DNA from: Chloroflexota bacterium
Lineage (GTDB): Bacteria > Chloroflexota > Dehalococcoidia > E44-bin15
NCBI GenBank assembly: GCA_030604825.1
Contig: JAUVVB010000004.1
Span: 1-64,000, forward strand
DNA length: 64,000 nt
Reading direction: 5' to 3'
Below are positions 7,926 through 17,565 of the stretch, one piece after another. Position numbers and translations under genes: made by a program. Position 1 is the stretch's first letter; each line of letters starts with the position of its first letter. The notes under the pieces were generated by a model. It searched no databases and had not been told where the DNA came from. It saw only the letters and a list, made by a program, of their open reading frames with translations.

Positions 7926-8537
7926 ATGTCGACCGCAGGGATGGATAAGATAAGGGAGGCTATACTGGCCAAGGTGGAGGCGGAGGCCCAGGGTATAATA
8001 AAGGAGGCCGAGGAAAAGGCACGGGAGGAAATAGAGAAGGCCCAAAAGCAACGGGAACGCAGGTTTGAGGAAGTAGGACGCAGGCTAATGGAAGAGGCCG
8101 AGGGGGAAGCTGCCAGGATCCAGGCCCAAGCCTCTATAAGAGCGCGTCAGGAGGTATTGGCGGCCAAGGCCGGCATTATCGGTGAGATAACCGACAGGGT
8201 GAAAAGGGTGCTAGAGGGAGTTTCGGGTGACGAGAGCGCTAAATTGAGCTTGATCCGGGAAGCCTTGGATGGCCTTGGTGTAGATAAAGCCAGAATCTAT
8301 GTTTCCCCTAAGGATGTAGGTGAAGTGAAGCGACTAGTTGAAGGGGATAGAGAGCTTGGGGCCAGGATAGTGGAGAGCAGGGAGTTTGACTGCTCGGGGG
8401 GGGTTATAGCCGAGGACATCGCTGGCAAGGTCAGGATAGACAATACCTATGAGACCAGGCTTGAGATATTACTACCCAAGATCCTGCCCCAGATAGAAGG
8501 AGAGCTGTTCGGCTCTATAGGGGCTGAAGTTGACTAG
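7926..8537 (+). CDS. atpE: A/V-type ATPase subunit E (peripheral stalk)
   Basis: 203 residues. A long N-terminal charged helix (about 5-100) is followed by a globular C-terminal domain with the conserved G-G-V-I-A-E-D region (about residues 158-164) and the D-N-T-Y-E-T-R-L-E signature near 171-180. It pairs with subunit H in the peripheral stalk and caps subunits A/B. It lies nine bases after the K gene and its 3' end overlaps the TTG start of the subunit C gene. Confidence 0.93.
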   Translation: MSTAGMDKIREAILAKVEAEAQGIIKEAEEKAREEIEKAQKQRERRFEEVGRRLMEEAEGEAARIQAQASIRARQEVLAAKAGIIGEITDRVKRVLEGVSGDESAKLSLIREALDGLGVDKARIYVSPKDVGEVKRLVEGDRELGARIVESREFDCSGGVIAEDIAGKVRIDNTYETRLEILLPKILPQIEGELFGSIGAEVD

Positions 8538-9576
8538 CACAGGTTACGCCTTTACATCCGCATACCTGAAAGGGGAGGAGGCCAGACTCATAACCTCCGA
8601 GCACGTGGACCGGATGCTCAGCGCCCCCAACATAGAGGGTGTATTGGAGGTCATCAAGGATACCGATATAGGGAGCTACCTCGGAGAGGTCACCCTCAAG
8701 AGCTTCAACGACATCGACGAGTCCCTTTGGGTCTATTTGGCACGGTGCCTGGAGCTCCTGGAGGGGTTCAAGATGGTGCCGGCTGAGGTGTTGACGATAT
8801 TGAGCGCCTACAAGGTGAAATACGATATGCTGAACGTCAAAGCCGCCTTGTGGAGGGTGGCCACAGGTAGAAAAGCCCGCCTTATACCGGTGGGCGCCAT
8901 CCACAGCTGTGGGCTATTGGACAGACTGGTGAATGCTGAAAACCTGGACGATATCATGGAACTACTTACCAGATGTAAGCTGGGAAACTACGCCGACATC
9001 CTGAAGCAGCACGAGCCGCACCTGAGCGGGGGAGCGAGCTCCAGGCTCAAGGTCGATGCCAGATTGGACAACGAGTACTATAGGAACCTGCTGAACATCA
9101 CCAGGGGCTGCCCAGATGCCCTTATGTTCTCCAAAGCCATCGGCATCCTCATAGACCTTACCAATCTCCAGATCATATCGAGGGCCATAATCGAGGGTCT
9201 GGGGCTGGAGGCAGCCGACTATGCCATCGGCGGCGGAGCCATGTTATTGGGTGAGACCATCACGGAACTACTATCGCTCAAGCTAAGCGATGTGCCGCAG
9301 AGGCTAGAGCATACCCAATACCGGGATGCGGCAGAGGAAGTATCAAGCGGTTACGATAGAACAAAGAGCATCGCCGTTGTAGCCGAGATCGTTGAGGTGC
9401 ATAAGCTCAGGCTCATCAAAGAGATACTGGCGCCGAGGGTGCTCTCCCCCCTGATGATACTCTACTATTTAATCCTCAAAGAGGCTGAAATACGAGACTT
9501 AAGGCTGATTCTGAAGGCCATGGTCGATGGCATACCCCTGGAGGAAACGAAAAGCTATCTGGTGCTGGCATCATGA
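8530..9576 (+). CDS. atpC: A/V-type ATPase subunit C (rotor-stalk funnel)
   Basis: 348 residues, the usual length of archaeal subunit C / V-ATPase d. It seats the central shaft (D/F) on the K ring. It is mostly helical with Y-A-F-T-S-A-Y-L-K-G-E-E near the N-terminus and the repeated three-lobed pattern of the family. The start is TTG at 8530-8532 inside the end of the subunit E gene. This is the only start that keeps the conserved N-terminus and is consistent with translational coupling. The end overlaps the subunit F start (ATGA). Confidence 0.92.
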   Translation: MTSTGYAFTSAYLKGEEARLITSEHVDRMLSAPNIEGVLEVIKDTDIGSYLGEVTLKSFNDIDESLWVYLARCLELLEGFKMVPAEVLTILSAYKVKYDMLNVKAALWRVATGRKARLIPVGAIHSCGLLDRLVNAENLDDIMELLTRCKLGNYADILKQHEPHLSGGASSRLKVDARLDNEYYRNLLNITRGCPDALMFSKAIGILIDLTNLQIISRAIIEGLGLEAADYAIGGGAMLLGETITELLSLKLSDVPQRLEHTQYRDAAEEVSSGYDRTKSIAVVAEIVEVHKLRLIKEILAPRVLSPLMILYYLILKEAEIRDLRLILKAMVDGIPLEETKSYLVLAS

Positions 9577-9929
9577 TGCCGATTAGACACCTAGATGTAG
9601 CGGTGGTGGCCGATGAGGATCTGGTCAGCATGCTGAGGCTGGCCGGTGTCAGCAGATACCATATAGTGAGGGGCGGTCCAAGTCCCGGCGAGGATGTGAG
9701 AAAGGCGCTGAGTGACTTGCTCGAACAGCCCGATGTGGGCATCATAGTGATAGCCGAGGACTACGGGGAGTATGTAGCGGATCTGCTCGCCCCGTTTAGG
9801 GGAGGGAAAAGGATGACCCCGGTGATCATCGAGGTCCCCTCAGGATACCAGGCAACCTACCGTGATGCCCGGGAATACTACGAAGCAACTATCAGGAAAT
9901 TCATCGGGTTTGATATAGAGGTCTACTAA
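9573..9929 (+). CDS. atpF: A/V-type ATPase subunit F (central shaft)
   Basis: 118 residues with the CheY-like fold expected for subunit F: a hydrophobic strand D-V-A-V-V-A-D-E near the start, and G-I-I-V-I-A-E-D-Y, where other members have I-x-I-T. Subunit F inserts with D in the A3B3 head. ATGA overlap with the subunit C gene; 24 bases before the subunit A gene. Confidence 0.9.
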   Translation: MMPIRHLDVAVVADEDLVSMLRLAGVSRYHIVRGGPSPGEDVRKALSDLLEQPDVGIIVIAEDYGEYVADLLAPFRGGKRMTPVIIEVPSGYQATYRDAREYYEATIRKFIGFDIEVY

Positions 9930-9953
9930 TTGCCTTAGGGAGAGAGGGAAGCC

Positions 9954-11702
9954 ATGGGAAGGATATGGAGAATTTCAGGCCCCCTGATCATAGCTGAGGA
10001 GATGAAGGGAGCCCAGGTTTACGAGATCGTTGAGATAGGTGAGGAGGGACTAATAGGGGAGATCATAGGCCTGGAAGGTGATAGGGCGATGATCCAGGCC
10101 CACGAGGATACCGTGGGATTAGAAGTCGGCCAAGGGGTTAGCGGGATGGGAAGGATTCTAACCGCGGAGCTAGGCCCAGGGATCGTTGGCTCCATTTACG
10201 ATGGGCTCCAGAAACCGCTGACCGTGTTGATGGAGAGCGGCTCTTTCTTGAAACGAGGCGTCAAGGTATCCCGGCTGCCGCGGGATAGGAAGTGGCATTT
10301 TACTCCCCAGGTTGCGGCAGGCGATAGGGTTAACGGGGGGGACATAATTGGTACCGTCCCTGAGACCGAACTCATAGAGCATAGGGTAATGGTACCCTTG
10401 GGAATGGGGGGCGTGGTAAAGGAAATAGGCGAGGGTGATTATACCGTCGAGGAACCTGTAGCCTGGGTAGAAGTCGATGGCGAGGTGCAGGGGCTCACGC
10501 TGATGCAGGAATGGCCGGTGAGGAAGCCCCGACCCTATAAGCGGAGGCTCGCCCCTTCACAATTGCTCATCACCGGCATGCGTATCATGGACTACATGTT
10601 TCCCCTGGCTCTGGGGGGCAAGGCCGCCATACCCGGAGGTTTCGGCACGGGAAAGACGGTTGCCTTGCAGCAACTGGCCAGATGGGCCCAGACTCATCTG
10701 AACATTTACGTGGGGTGTGGCGAAAGGGGCAATGAGATGGCCGATGTGCTCTATAGCTTTAGGCAACTTAAGGACCCTTCAACAGGAAGACTACTGCAAG
10801 AGAAGGAAGTCTTTCTGGCTAACACCTCCAATATGCCGGTAGTGGCCCGTGAGGCCAGCATCTTTGTCGGGATTACAATAGCCGAGTACTTCAGGGACAT
10901 GGGCTATGATATCTTGCTGGTGGCGGATTCAACCTCGAGATGGGCTGAAGCCATGCGGGAGGTGGGGGGAAGGCTTGAGGAGATGCCGGGGGAGGAGGGC
11001 TTCCCCGCATATCTGGGCTCGCGGCTTTCCTCATTTTATGAAAGGGCAGGGCTTGTGGAATGCGAGGGAAGCCCCCAGAGGCGCGGTTCAGTAACCATAG
11101 TCGGTGCGGTAAGCCCGCCTGGGGCTGACTTCAGTGAGCCGGTAACCCAGAATACCCTGAGGATAGTGGATGCCTTATACTCCTTAGATGTCTCCCTGGC
11201 AAACAGGAGGCATTTCCCCACCATAAGCTGGCTTTCCAGTTATAGTCTCTATGTGGATGCAGTTAGAGATTGGTGGTCGAATGTCGCTCCCGAATGGGAA
11301 CAGACCAGAGCCACCGCCCTGAAGATCCTGCAGGAGGAGGCTGGGCTGGAGGAGATCGTGAGGCTGGTGGGCCCTGAGGCTTTGCCTGAGAAAGATAAGC
11401 TACTTCTGCTGGTGGCGAGGATGATCCGGGAGGACTTCCTGATGCAAAGTGCCTACCATGAGATCGACACCTACTGCCTGCCCCAAAGGGCTCACTCCAT
11501 GCTTGCCACCATATTGAAGTTCTACGAACTGGCGGGGAAGTTGTCAGAGGAGGGGATAAGCGTCGCCGAAATACGCTCCTCTCCCCTAGTCTATAAGATA
11601 TCCAGGATGAAGGACATACCCCATGATGAGTTCGACGATAGGATTAAGCAGTTATGGGACGAGATGGAGGTAGGTCTAGTGTCTCACAAGGGGGTAGCAT
11701 GA
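9954..11702 (+). CDS. atpA: A/V-type ATPase catalytic subunit A
   Basis: 582 residues, typical length. The order is an N-terminal beta-barrel (1-70), the A-subunit-specific bulge insertion (about 110-185), the nucleotide-binding domain with P-loop G-G-F-G-T-G-K-T (residues 228-235) and catalytic G-C-G-E-R-G-N-E (Glu257), then a helical C-terminus. The variant P-G-G-F-G-T-G-K differs slightly from the common G-P-F-G-S-G-K but keeps every essential residue. It hydrolyses or makes ATP at three catalytic sites. The stop overlaps the B start (ATGA). Confidence 0.97.
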   Translation: MGRIWRISGPLIIAEEMKGAQVYEIVEIGEEGLIGEIIGLEGDRAMIQAHEDTVGLEVGQGVSGMGRILTAELGPGIVGSIYDGLQKPLTVLMESGSFLKRGVKVSRLPRDRKWHFTPQVAAGDRVNGGDIIGTVPETELIEHRVMVPLGMGGVVKEIGEGDYTVEEPVAWVEVDGEVQGLTLMQEWPVRKPRPYKRRLAPSQLLITGMRIMDYMFPLALGGKAAIPGGFGTGKTVALQQLARWAQTHLNIYVGCGERGNEMADVLYSFRQLKDPSTGRLLQEKEVFLANTSNMPVVAREASIFVGITIAEYFRDMGYDILLVADSTSRWAEAMREVGGRLEEMPGEEGFPAYLGSRLSSFYERAGLVECEGSPQRRGSVTIVGAVSPPGADFSEPVTQNTLRIVDALYSLDVSLANRRHFPTISWLSSYSLYVDAVRDWWSNVAPEWEQTRATALKILQEEAGLEEIVRLVGPEALPEKDKLLLLVARMIREDFLMQSAYHEIDTYCLPQRAHSMLATILKFYELAGKLSEEGISVAEIRSSPLVYKISRMKDIPHDEFDDRIKQLWDEMEVGLVSHKGVA

Positions 11703-13102
11703 GTTTCTGGCCGCTTTACGTAAAAGAAACCGGGGCCATTACCAGCGCTAAGGGTGCCTTGATCATGACTGAAAGTATCCCGGGCATAAAATTCGGGGAG
11801 ATAGTCGATGTCCGGCTCAGCAATGGCGAGGTAAAGCGAGGTCAGGCTATAGACATCAGCAAAGAGACAACTGTAGTTCAGGTATTTGGTGGGGTCAGCG
11901 AGGTAGACCTGGTGGGGAGCAGGGTAAGGTGCAAGGGTGAGACGCTGAGGCTGCCGGTATCCATTGACATCCTGGGACGGGTGTTCAATGGGATGGGGGA
12001 GGCTATAGATGGAGGTCCGCCTACAGTTGCTGAAGACTACCTGGACGTTAATGGCGAGCCGATAAACCCTGCGTCTCGCCTGCCCCCGGCTGAGTTCATT
12101 GAAACTGGGATCTCGGCGATAGACGGCTTGAATTCTCTGGTCAGAGGACAGAAGCTGCCCATATTCAGCGCCTCGGGCCTTCCCCACAATCGGATCGTGA
12201 CCCAAATAGTAAGGCAGGCCCAAGTCCGGGGCAGAGAGGAAAGGTTTGCCATCGTGTTTGCCGCCATCGGTGTGAGTTACAATGATGCCTCCTTTTTCAT
12301 GAAGAATCTTGAAGAGACCGGCGCTCGGGAAAGAGCGGTGCTGTTCATCAACACCGCTTCAGACCCTATCATCGAGCGCATAGCAACGCCGAGGCTAGCG
12401 CTAACCGCCGCCCAGTACCTGGCCTGGAAGCACGGTATGCATGTGCTGGTCATCCTGAGCGATATGACCAACTATTGTGAGGCGCTTCGGGAACTATCTG
12501 CCATGCGGGAGGAAATACCGTCAAGGAGAGGCTATCCAGGATACATGTACACTGACCTGGCCACGATGTATGAGCGGGCGGGCAGGATCGCCGGGGAGGA
12601 AGGCTCGGTAACCATTATGCCCATCCTGACCATGCCTGATGATGATATAACACACCCTATACCTGACCTTACCGGCTACATTACCGAAGGGCAGATCGTG
12701 CTTTCCAGGGAACTTGAAAGAAAGGGTATATATCCGCCAATAGATGTGTTCCTGTCTCTCTCCAGGATGATGAAACAGGGAATCGGCGGGGGCAAGACCA
12801 GGGAAGACCACAACAATGTCTTCATGCAGTTATATGCTGCTTATTCCGAGGGATGTTACCTCAGGGAGATATCCACCATCATAGGTGCCGAGGCACTAGC
12901 TGAAAGGGACAAAATATACCTGGCGGCTGCAGATAGGTTCGAGAGAGAATTCATATCCCAGGGCGAGTTTGAAAGAAGAAGGGTGGAGGACACCCTGGAC
13001 ATAGGTTGGGGGTTATTCTCCATGTTACCCGAAGAAGAGCTGAAGCTGATCAGCGAAGAATTCATCAACAGGTACCTCCCAAGGCACTCGGAGAAGATCT
13101 GA
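11699..13102 (+). CDS. atpB: A/V-type ATPase regulatory subunit B
   Basis: 467 residues. It has the F1/V1 nucleotide-binding fold but lacks a Walker A lysine loop (S-A-S-G-L-P-H-N in its place), as expected for the non-catalytic B subunit. [17 protein letters not shown] is the conserved B-subunit region, and G-G-G-K-T-R-E-D-H is near the C-terminal third. I chose the ATG at 11699 (ATGA overlap with the A stop) over an in-frame start further upstream inside gene A, because homologues start at this point. Confidence 0.96.
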   Translation: MSFWPLYVKETGAITSAKGALIMTESIPGIKFGEIVDVRLSNGEVKRGQAIDISKETTVVQVFGGVSEVDLVGSRVRCKGETLRLPVSIDILGRVFNGMGEAIDGGPPTVAEDYLDVNGEPINPASRLPPAEFIETGISAIDGLNSLVRGQKLPIFSASGLPHNRIVTQIVRQAQVRGREERFAIVFAAIGVSYNDASFFMKNLEETGARERAVLFINTASDPIIERIATPRLALTAAQYLAWKHGMHVLVILSDMTNYCEALRELSAMREEIPSRRGYPGYMYTDLATMYERAGRIAGEEGSVTIMPILTMPDDDITHPIPDLTGYITEGQIVLSRELERKGIYPPIDVFLSLSRMMKQGIGGGKTREDHNNVFMQLYAAYSEGCYLREISTIIGAEALAERDKIYLAAADRFEREFISQGEFERRRVEDTLDIGWGLFSMLPEEELKLISEEFINRYLPRHSEKI

Positions 13103-13113
13103 GGGGCTGACAA

Positions 13114-13746
13114 ATGCCACCGCAATTGATCAAGGTTAGGCCGACGAAGACCGAGCTTATAAAGCTAAAGCGAAGGCTTTCATTGGCGACGAGGGTGCAA
13201 AAGATAGTAAGGGATAAGCTCTCCATACTGTCCATGGAGTTCGTTGAGACAGCAAGGGAGAGCGTGGAAGCTAGAAGAAGACTGCTCGACCAGTTCTCCC
13301 AGGCTTATAAGGCATTATCGATTGCGGCGGGGTATCACGGGTATATCGCGCTGGAAAAGGAATTAGTAGCCACCGAGGTGGGTTCGAAGATCGCCGCTGG
13401 CTCAAGGAATATAGCTGGCGTTAGAACCCCATCCTTTGAGCTGACGGGGGCTGAAAGGGTGATAAGAGGATATAGTTTAGTTGATACATCGTCATGTGTG
13501 GATCGAGCGGCACAGCTAGCTGAAAGGTGCCTCGAATCTATTGCCGAGCTGGCTGAGTTGCAGAGAAGCCTTGAGTTGCTGGGGATGGAAATAGCCAGGA
13601 CAAAGAGGATCTCGAATGCTTTGGAATATGTAATGATCCCGGGGCTACAAGCGACGATGAAGTACCTTTATATGAAGTTTGAGGAAAGGGACAGGGAAGA
13701 GAAAACACGGCTCAAGCGCATCAAGGTGCTGCTTCAGCAAGCGTAG
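13114..13746 (+). CDS. atpD: A/V-type ATPase subunit D (central shaft)
   Basis: 210 residues of predominantly long alpha-helix. The N-terminal P-T-K-T-E-L-I-K-L-K-R-R-L and the C-terminal R-I-S-N-A-L-E-Y motifs are the subunit D signatures. D is the rotating axle equivalent to F1 gamma. It lies 11 bases after the B gene with a weak upstream purine stretch and four bases before the UPF0216 gene. Confidence 0.95.
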   Translation: MPPQLIKVRPTKTELIKLKRRLSLATRVQKIVRDKLSILSMEFVETARESVEARRRLLDQFSQAYKALSIAAGYHGYIALEKELVATEVGSKIAAGSRNIAGVRTPSFELTGAERVIRGYSLVDTSSCVDRAAQLAERCLESIAELAELQRSLELLGMEIARTKRISNALEYVMIPGLQATMKYLYMKFEERDREEKTRLKRIKVLLQQA

Positions 13747-13750
13747 GCAG

Positions 13751-14188
13751 ATGCACGATATGCTACCCTATGACAGGATGCTTCAGGAATACTTGAGGGA
13801 TGAGCTCAGAGTACTAAATGCCCATTTACCGCGCCATCAAAAATCGTTAGCCGACTTATTGCGCGAGGAGTACCCCCACGTAGCATGCAACAATGGCAGC
13901 ACTCACCTCTTCAAGAGGAAGGAGCTGGAGTACCTTGCAAGCCTGATAGGCGCTGATGAGCAGGAAGCACTATTACTGCCCATGCTCATAGAGCTGGGAC
14001 AAAACCAGGGAGAGGCGGCAGTAATATGCGGCGAGGAAGTAGTAGAGGAAGTCATCTCGAAGGTCCTTGATATGCCTATCAGGTGCAAGCAAAAGAGGAT
14101 TACGATATACAAACCACAGTTAGCCCTGCTGAGGAGGAAGCTAAAAACGACAACGCAGTATGTGTTTTCCCCCAGAGTCCGCGAATAG
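13751..14188 (+). CDS. UPF0216 / DUF61 family protein
   Basis: 145 residues matching the archaeal UPF0216 (DUF61) family along its length: D-R-M-L then L-R-V-L-N-A-H-L-P-R (about 20-29), S-L-A-D-L-L, F-K-R-K-E-L-E-Y-L, L-L-P-M-L-I-E-L and the C-terminal Y-K-P-Q-L-A-L-L-R-R-K-L with T-T-T-Q-Y. The family is, to my knowledge, almost entirely archaeal and of unknown function. It starts four bases after the subunit D stop, so it is the last gene of the ATPase transcript. I chose the ATG at 13751 because the longer frame only reads through the end of gene D; ATG 13760 is an alternative. Confidence 0.85.
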   Translation: MHDMLPYDRMLQEYLRDELRVLNAHLPRHQKSLADLLREEYPHVACNNGSTHLFKRKELEYLASLIGADEQEALLLPMLIELGQNQGEAAVICGEEVVEEVISKVLDMPIRCKQKRITIYKPQLALLRRKLKTTTQYVFSPRVRE

Positions 14189-14197
14189 GCTACGCTG

Positions 14198-14226
14198 TTG
14201 ACAGATAGGCAGTTCTTTGTTAGTCT
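14198..14226 (+). promoter_or_regulatory. Candidate promoter ahead of the CoA-transferase gene
   Basis: TTGACA (14198-14203), 17 bases, TAGTCT (14221-14226), 117 bases before the ATG. The bases after the -35 (GATAGGCAG) nearly repeat those of the promoter at 43711. Confidence 0.5.
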
Positions 14227-14342
14227 GCCACAGAACCTTCGTGGAGAGCAAGAACGGAGGGGAGTTTTAATCGGTTGTCAACCCCTGTTAGATTTACCCC
14301 ATCTTGCCTCATCAGAGGAATTTCCCGCCTAAGGAGGATGCC

Positions 14343-15473
14343 ATGGCGCTGCCGCTGGAGGGCATAAGGATTCTATCTATGGCAGAGCAGCTTCCCGGCC
14401 CCTATTGCTCTATGCTCCTCGGCGATCTGGGTGCGGAGGTGATCCTGCTGGAACGGCCGGGGGTGGGCGACCCCGCCCGATTGGTCCCCTACTTCCTCTC
14501 CGTCCTCGGCCGCAATAAGAAGAGCATCACCGCCAATCTGAAATCGGAGAAGGGAAGGGAAATCTGCCTAAAGCTAGCGCAGAGGTCAGATGTCTTTCTG
14601 GAAGGCTTTCGACCTGGGGTGATGAGGCGCCTGGGCTTGGATTATGAGAGCATCAGGAAGGCAAACCCCAAAATCATCTATTGCTCCATTTCGGGCTATG
14701 GGCAGCAGGGCCCCTATCGTGACCTCCCCGCCCATGATACCACCTATCAGGGGATTGCCGGAATGCTTTCCACCTACATCGAACGGGGCGACTTCCCACA
14801 ACGCCCCACTGTTCCCATCGCAGACCTTTCCTCGGCGATGTTCGCCGTCATCGGAGTTCTGGCTGCGCTTATGGCCCGGGAGCGACTGGGAGTGGGGCAG
14901 TTCGTGGATGTCTCCATGACCGATGGCCTGATATCGTGGATGAGCGTGGTGCTGGGCTTTTTCTTCAACACCGGCTCTGCCACCCATCCCGGGGGGAGGG
15001 AGCCCGCCTATGGGGTCTTCCAAACAAGGGATAACAAATACCTCACCCTGAGCATTGCCCATGAGGACCACTTCTGGAGGAATCTTTGCCGCGCCTTGGG
15101 AAAGGAGGAGCTGGGCGAAATGCCCAGGGAGGAGAGACGCCAGAGGAGGGAGGAGCTGGTCACGATGCTCAGGGAGATGCTCAGGGCTAAAACCAGGGAT
15201 GAGTGGCTCAAGCTGCTCAGCGAGGCCGATGTCCCCTGTGGCCCTGTCTCCACCATCGAGGAGGTGGTCGCAGACCCCCAGGTCCGGCACCGGGGGATGA
15301 TCGTTGAGGTGGGAAGTGTTAAGCAGGTAGCCCACCCCATAAAGTTCTCCCAGACCCCAGCCCAGATAAGGATGCTGCCTCCAAAGCTCGGGGAGCACAC
15401 CGAGGAGATACTTTCGTCCTTGGGGTATTCCCCCCGGGAAATAGAGGAGCTGAGGGCAGGCGGGGTTATTTGA
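14343..15473 (+). CDS. Class III CoA-transferase (CaiB/BaiF family)
   Basis: 376 residues, near the usual 380-430. The N-terminal L-G-D-L-G-A-E-V-I-L-L-E and R-N-K-K-S-I-T-A-N-L motifs bind CoA. A-H-D-T-T-Y-Q-G-I-A-G (around residue 125-135) holds the Asp expected to form the acyl anhydride intermediate, and G-Q-F-V-D-V-S-M follows. The family transfers CoA between carboxylic acids, and the substrate cannot be read from sequence. AAGGAGG precedes the ATG at 14343; the longer in-frame start has no such site. It converges with the gene ending at 15495. Confidence 0.9.
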   Translation: MALPLEGIRILSMAEQLPGPYCSMLLGDLGAEVILLERPGVGDPARLVPYFLSVLGRNKKSITANLKSEKGREICLKLAQRSDVFLEGFRPGVMRRLGLDYESIRKANPKIIYCSISGYGQQGPYRDLPAHDTTYQGIAGMLSTYIERGDFPQRPTVPIADLSSAMFAVIGVLAALMARERLGVGQFVDVSMTDGLISWMSVVLGFFFNTGSATHPGGREPAYGVFQTRDNKYLTLSIAHEDHFWRNLCRALGKEELGEMPREERRQRREELVTMLREMLRAKTRDEWLKLLSEADVPCGPVSTIEEVVADPQVRHRGMIVEVGSVKQVAHPIKFSQTPAQIRMLPPKLGEHTEEILSSLGYSPREIEELRAGGVI

Positions 15474-15494
15474 GGGCGCAAAGCTCCCCAAAAC

Positions 15495-15974
15495 CTAGCG
15501 CAGGCGAGCAACGGCAATAAGGATGCCAATGACAACGCCGATGAGAGTGTAGAAGTCAAGCCGGGGCACAAAGAGGTAATAGACAGCGTAGCTCGCCACC
15601 ACGCTGATGCCGCCGATGGCCTGTAGGCCCGGGCCCCGCTTGCGGTTAACGGAAAGGCTGATTAACTCCCCTATGGCATATCCAATGCCAGCTGCTATCA
15701 ACAGGGAGAGCATCAGAAAGTGAATGTGGCTCCAGATAAAGGCCCAGGCAATGCCACCGGGGATGGCGATCCCAAGGCCCACCCCGGTGGCAATCATATA
15801 CCCCCTGACGGAGACCTGATAGGTAGGCAAGCGCCTTACCTTGGCGCAATCCGGGCAGCGCGCTCCCACCGGCGTCTGCACCATGCACTTGGGGCAGATG
15901 GGTCGGCCGCATTTCCCACATCTCAGGTTGGTTTCCACATCGGGGTGGGCTTCACATCTCATCTCTGATGGCAA
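15495..15974 (-). CDS. B-box-type zinc-finger membrane protein
   Basis: 159 residues. The N-terminal 45 residues carry paired Cys/His ligands (C-x6-H-style start, C-G-K-C-G, C-P-K-C, C-P-D-C) typical of bacterial B-box/RING-like zinc fingers. They are followed by about four predicted membrane helices and a basic loop (N-R-K-R-G-P). Such proteins are widespread in Chloroflexota with no established role. The listed start is TTG (15972-15974); an in-frame ATG four codons later has no better ribosome site. It is the last gene of the nadE-to-plsY leftward cluster. Confidence 0.72.
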   Translation of the reverse strand: MPSEMRCEAHPDVETNLRCGKCGRPICPKCMVQTPVGARCPDCAKVRRLPTYQVSVRGYMIATGVGLGIAIPGGIAWAFIWSHIHFLMLSLLIAAGIGYAIGELISLSVNRKRGPGLQAIGGISVVASYAVYYLFVPRLDFYTLIGVVIGILIAVARLR

Positions 15975-15980
15975 GAGAGA

Positions 15981-16715
15981 CTACTTCCCATTTTCTGTGG
16001 CATCCTTCTCAGTTCGGTGGAGCCTCCCCTTTGGCTGCCCTTCCCCCTCGTTGGGGGCTCGGCGTACCCAGGCCTCCCGGTCGCGAATATCGCGGTCGAA
16101 GAGCAGGCGGTTGATGGCCACATGCCTCCAGTCGCTGATCAAGGCGAAGATGCCCTGGTTTCCCATCAGCCTCTTGGCGATCAATAGCAGCGCCATGGCA
16201 ACCAGCATTAGGGTCAGCGAAAGTTCTTCCCCAAAGCCCCAGCTGGCTATGGGCAGGGATATCTGGGCGATGAGGGCGCCAATGGGGGAATTAAAAATGG
16301 CGAGGACGATGAGCCAGACGCCGATGAAAACCAGCAGCTCCCTTGGTGCCAAAAGGGCGAGAACGCCGAAGAGGGTGGCAATCCCCCGGCCTCCGCTAAA
16401 GCGAAGGAAGACGGACCAGCTATGACCGGCAATGGCAGCTAAGCCCACCACCCCCTGGCCCCAGATGGGGAAATTTAGCACATAATAGGCGATGGCTAGC
16501 GGTATAAGCCCCTTTAAGACATCGGCAATTCCCACCGGGAATACGGCCCAGCGAGCTACGGAGTGCCACACGTTGGAGCCACTGACGCTCCCGCTGCCAT
16601 AGCTTCTCACATCTATCCCCTTGAGCACCCTGCCCGCAATATAGGCTGTGGGGATAGAGCCTAGAAGGTAGGCACCTATGGCGAGTAGCGTTACCTGAAG
16701 GGACAGGGCTACCAT
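15981..16715 (-). CDS. plsY: PlsY-type glycerol-3-phosphate acyltransferase
   Basis: 244 residues; PlsY proteins have about 200. It has multiple membrane helices. L-L-G-S-I-P-T-A-Y near the N-terminus, the glycine motif G-S-G-S-V-S-G-S-N (variant of G-S-G-N-x-G-A-T-N) and H-S-W-S-V-F-L-R-F-S-G-G-R-G-I-A-T (about 97-113) identify the family, which acylates glycerol-3-phosphate from acyl-phosphate in phospholipid synthesis. A charged C-terminal extension of about 45 residues is unusual. It is adjacent to the hydrolase gene (two-base gap). Confidence 0.85.
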   Translation of the reverse strand: MVALSLQVTLLAIGAYLLGSIPTAYIAGRVLKGIDVRSYGSGSVSGSNVWHSVARWAVFPVGIADVLKGLIPLAIAYYVLNFPIWGQGVVGLAAIAGHSWSVFLRFSGGRGIATLFGVLALLAPRELLVFIGVWLIVLAIFNSPIGALIAQISLPIASWGFGEELSLTLMLVAMALLLIAKRLMGNQGIFALISDWRHVAINRLLFDRDIRDREAWVRRAPNEGEGQPKGRLHRTEKDATENGK

Positions 16716-16716
16716 A

Positions 16717-17565
16717 TCATTTCCCCCTCTGCTCCCCGTCCTTCAATGCGGAAACGAGCCAATCGATCCATCTTTTCCTCAGCTTTCCTGGCAGCAGGGG
16801 CGAGGTATGGAAACCGCCTTCGGATAGGAAAAGCTCCTTTGGTGCCCCTGCCCTTCGGTATAGCTCCACAGCACCCTCATAGGGGGAAAGCCTATCCCCT
16901 TTGCAGTGGACGAATAGCTTTGGGAAAGCCCCCAACTTCTCCACGGCAGGGTAAAGCCCTTGCCCTCCCCAGAACTCTATGCTTTTCATCCAGTTTATCC
17001 TCAGCCGGTAACCGCGCAGCCGCATCCAGAGGACGGATGCCATGCCCGCTATCTTCCCCAGCCCGGGAATGGGACCATGGCGGGGATGCTCGAAGATGAA
17101 GCTTCCGATCTGCGCCGCCTCATGGTAAAGGGAGGAGAGGAATCTTTCCGCCCGACCACCCATCTCCGAGGGGCTGGAGAGGGAGACCAGGGCTCGCAGC
17201 CCTCTTAGCTGGCTTGCGGCTCGGATCACCGCCATGGCCCCCATGCTGTGCCCCACCAGGGCAAGGCGCTTGGCATCCACCTTGGGGTGATGGCGCAGAA
17301 AATCCATGGCGGCAAGGACATCCCCTTCCACATTCCCATTGAGGGTCCCCCCACTTCGCCCATGACCGCGAAAGTCGAAGGTGAGGGTAGCAATCCCATG
17401 GCGGGTAAGCCTCTGGGCACAGGGCCTCATGGTGCGGTGATCCGACCCCAGCCCATGACAGAGAACGGCTCCGGGGAAAGGCCCCTCCGCCTTGGGGAGG
17501 AGGAACTCCCCGTGGAGCATCCCGTCATCGGTTACCAGGCTTAACGACTGCGTGTGCCACTTCAC
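16717..17565 (-). CDS. Alpha/beta-hydrolase
   Basis: 282 residues. The oxyanion-loop H-G-L-G-S-D-H and D-F-R-G-H-G-R-S-G are followed by the nucleophile elbow G-H-S-M-G. Near the C-terminus a catalytic Asp in C-K-G-D-R-L-S-P and a His in E-G-G-F-H-T complete the triad. It is an esterase or peptidase-like serine hydrolase of unknown substrate. I chose GTG (17563-17565) because it overlaps the PHP stop as GTGA; the longer frame would overlap that gene by more than 50 bases. Confidence 0.85.
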   Translation of the reverse strand: MKWHTQSLSLVTDDGMLHGEFLLPKAEGPFPGAVLCHGLGSDHRTMRPCAQRLTRHGIATLTFDFRGHGRSGGTLNGNVEGDVLAAMDFLRHHPKVDAKRLALVGHSMGAMAVIRAASQLRGLRALVSLSSPSEMGGRAERFLSSLYHEAAQIGSFIFEHPRHGPIPGLGKIAGMASVLWMRLRGYRLRINWMKSIEFWGGQGLYPAVEKLGAFPKLFVHCKGDRLSPYEGAVELYRRAGAPKELFLSEGGFHTSPLLPGKLRKRWIDWLVSALKDGEQRGK

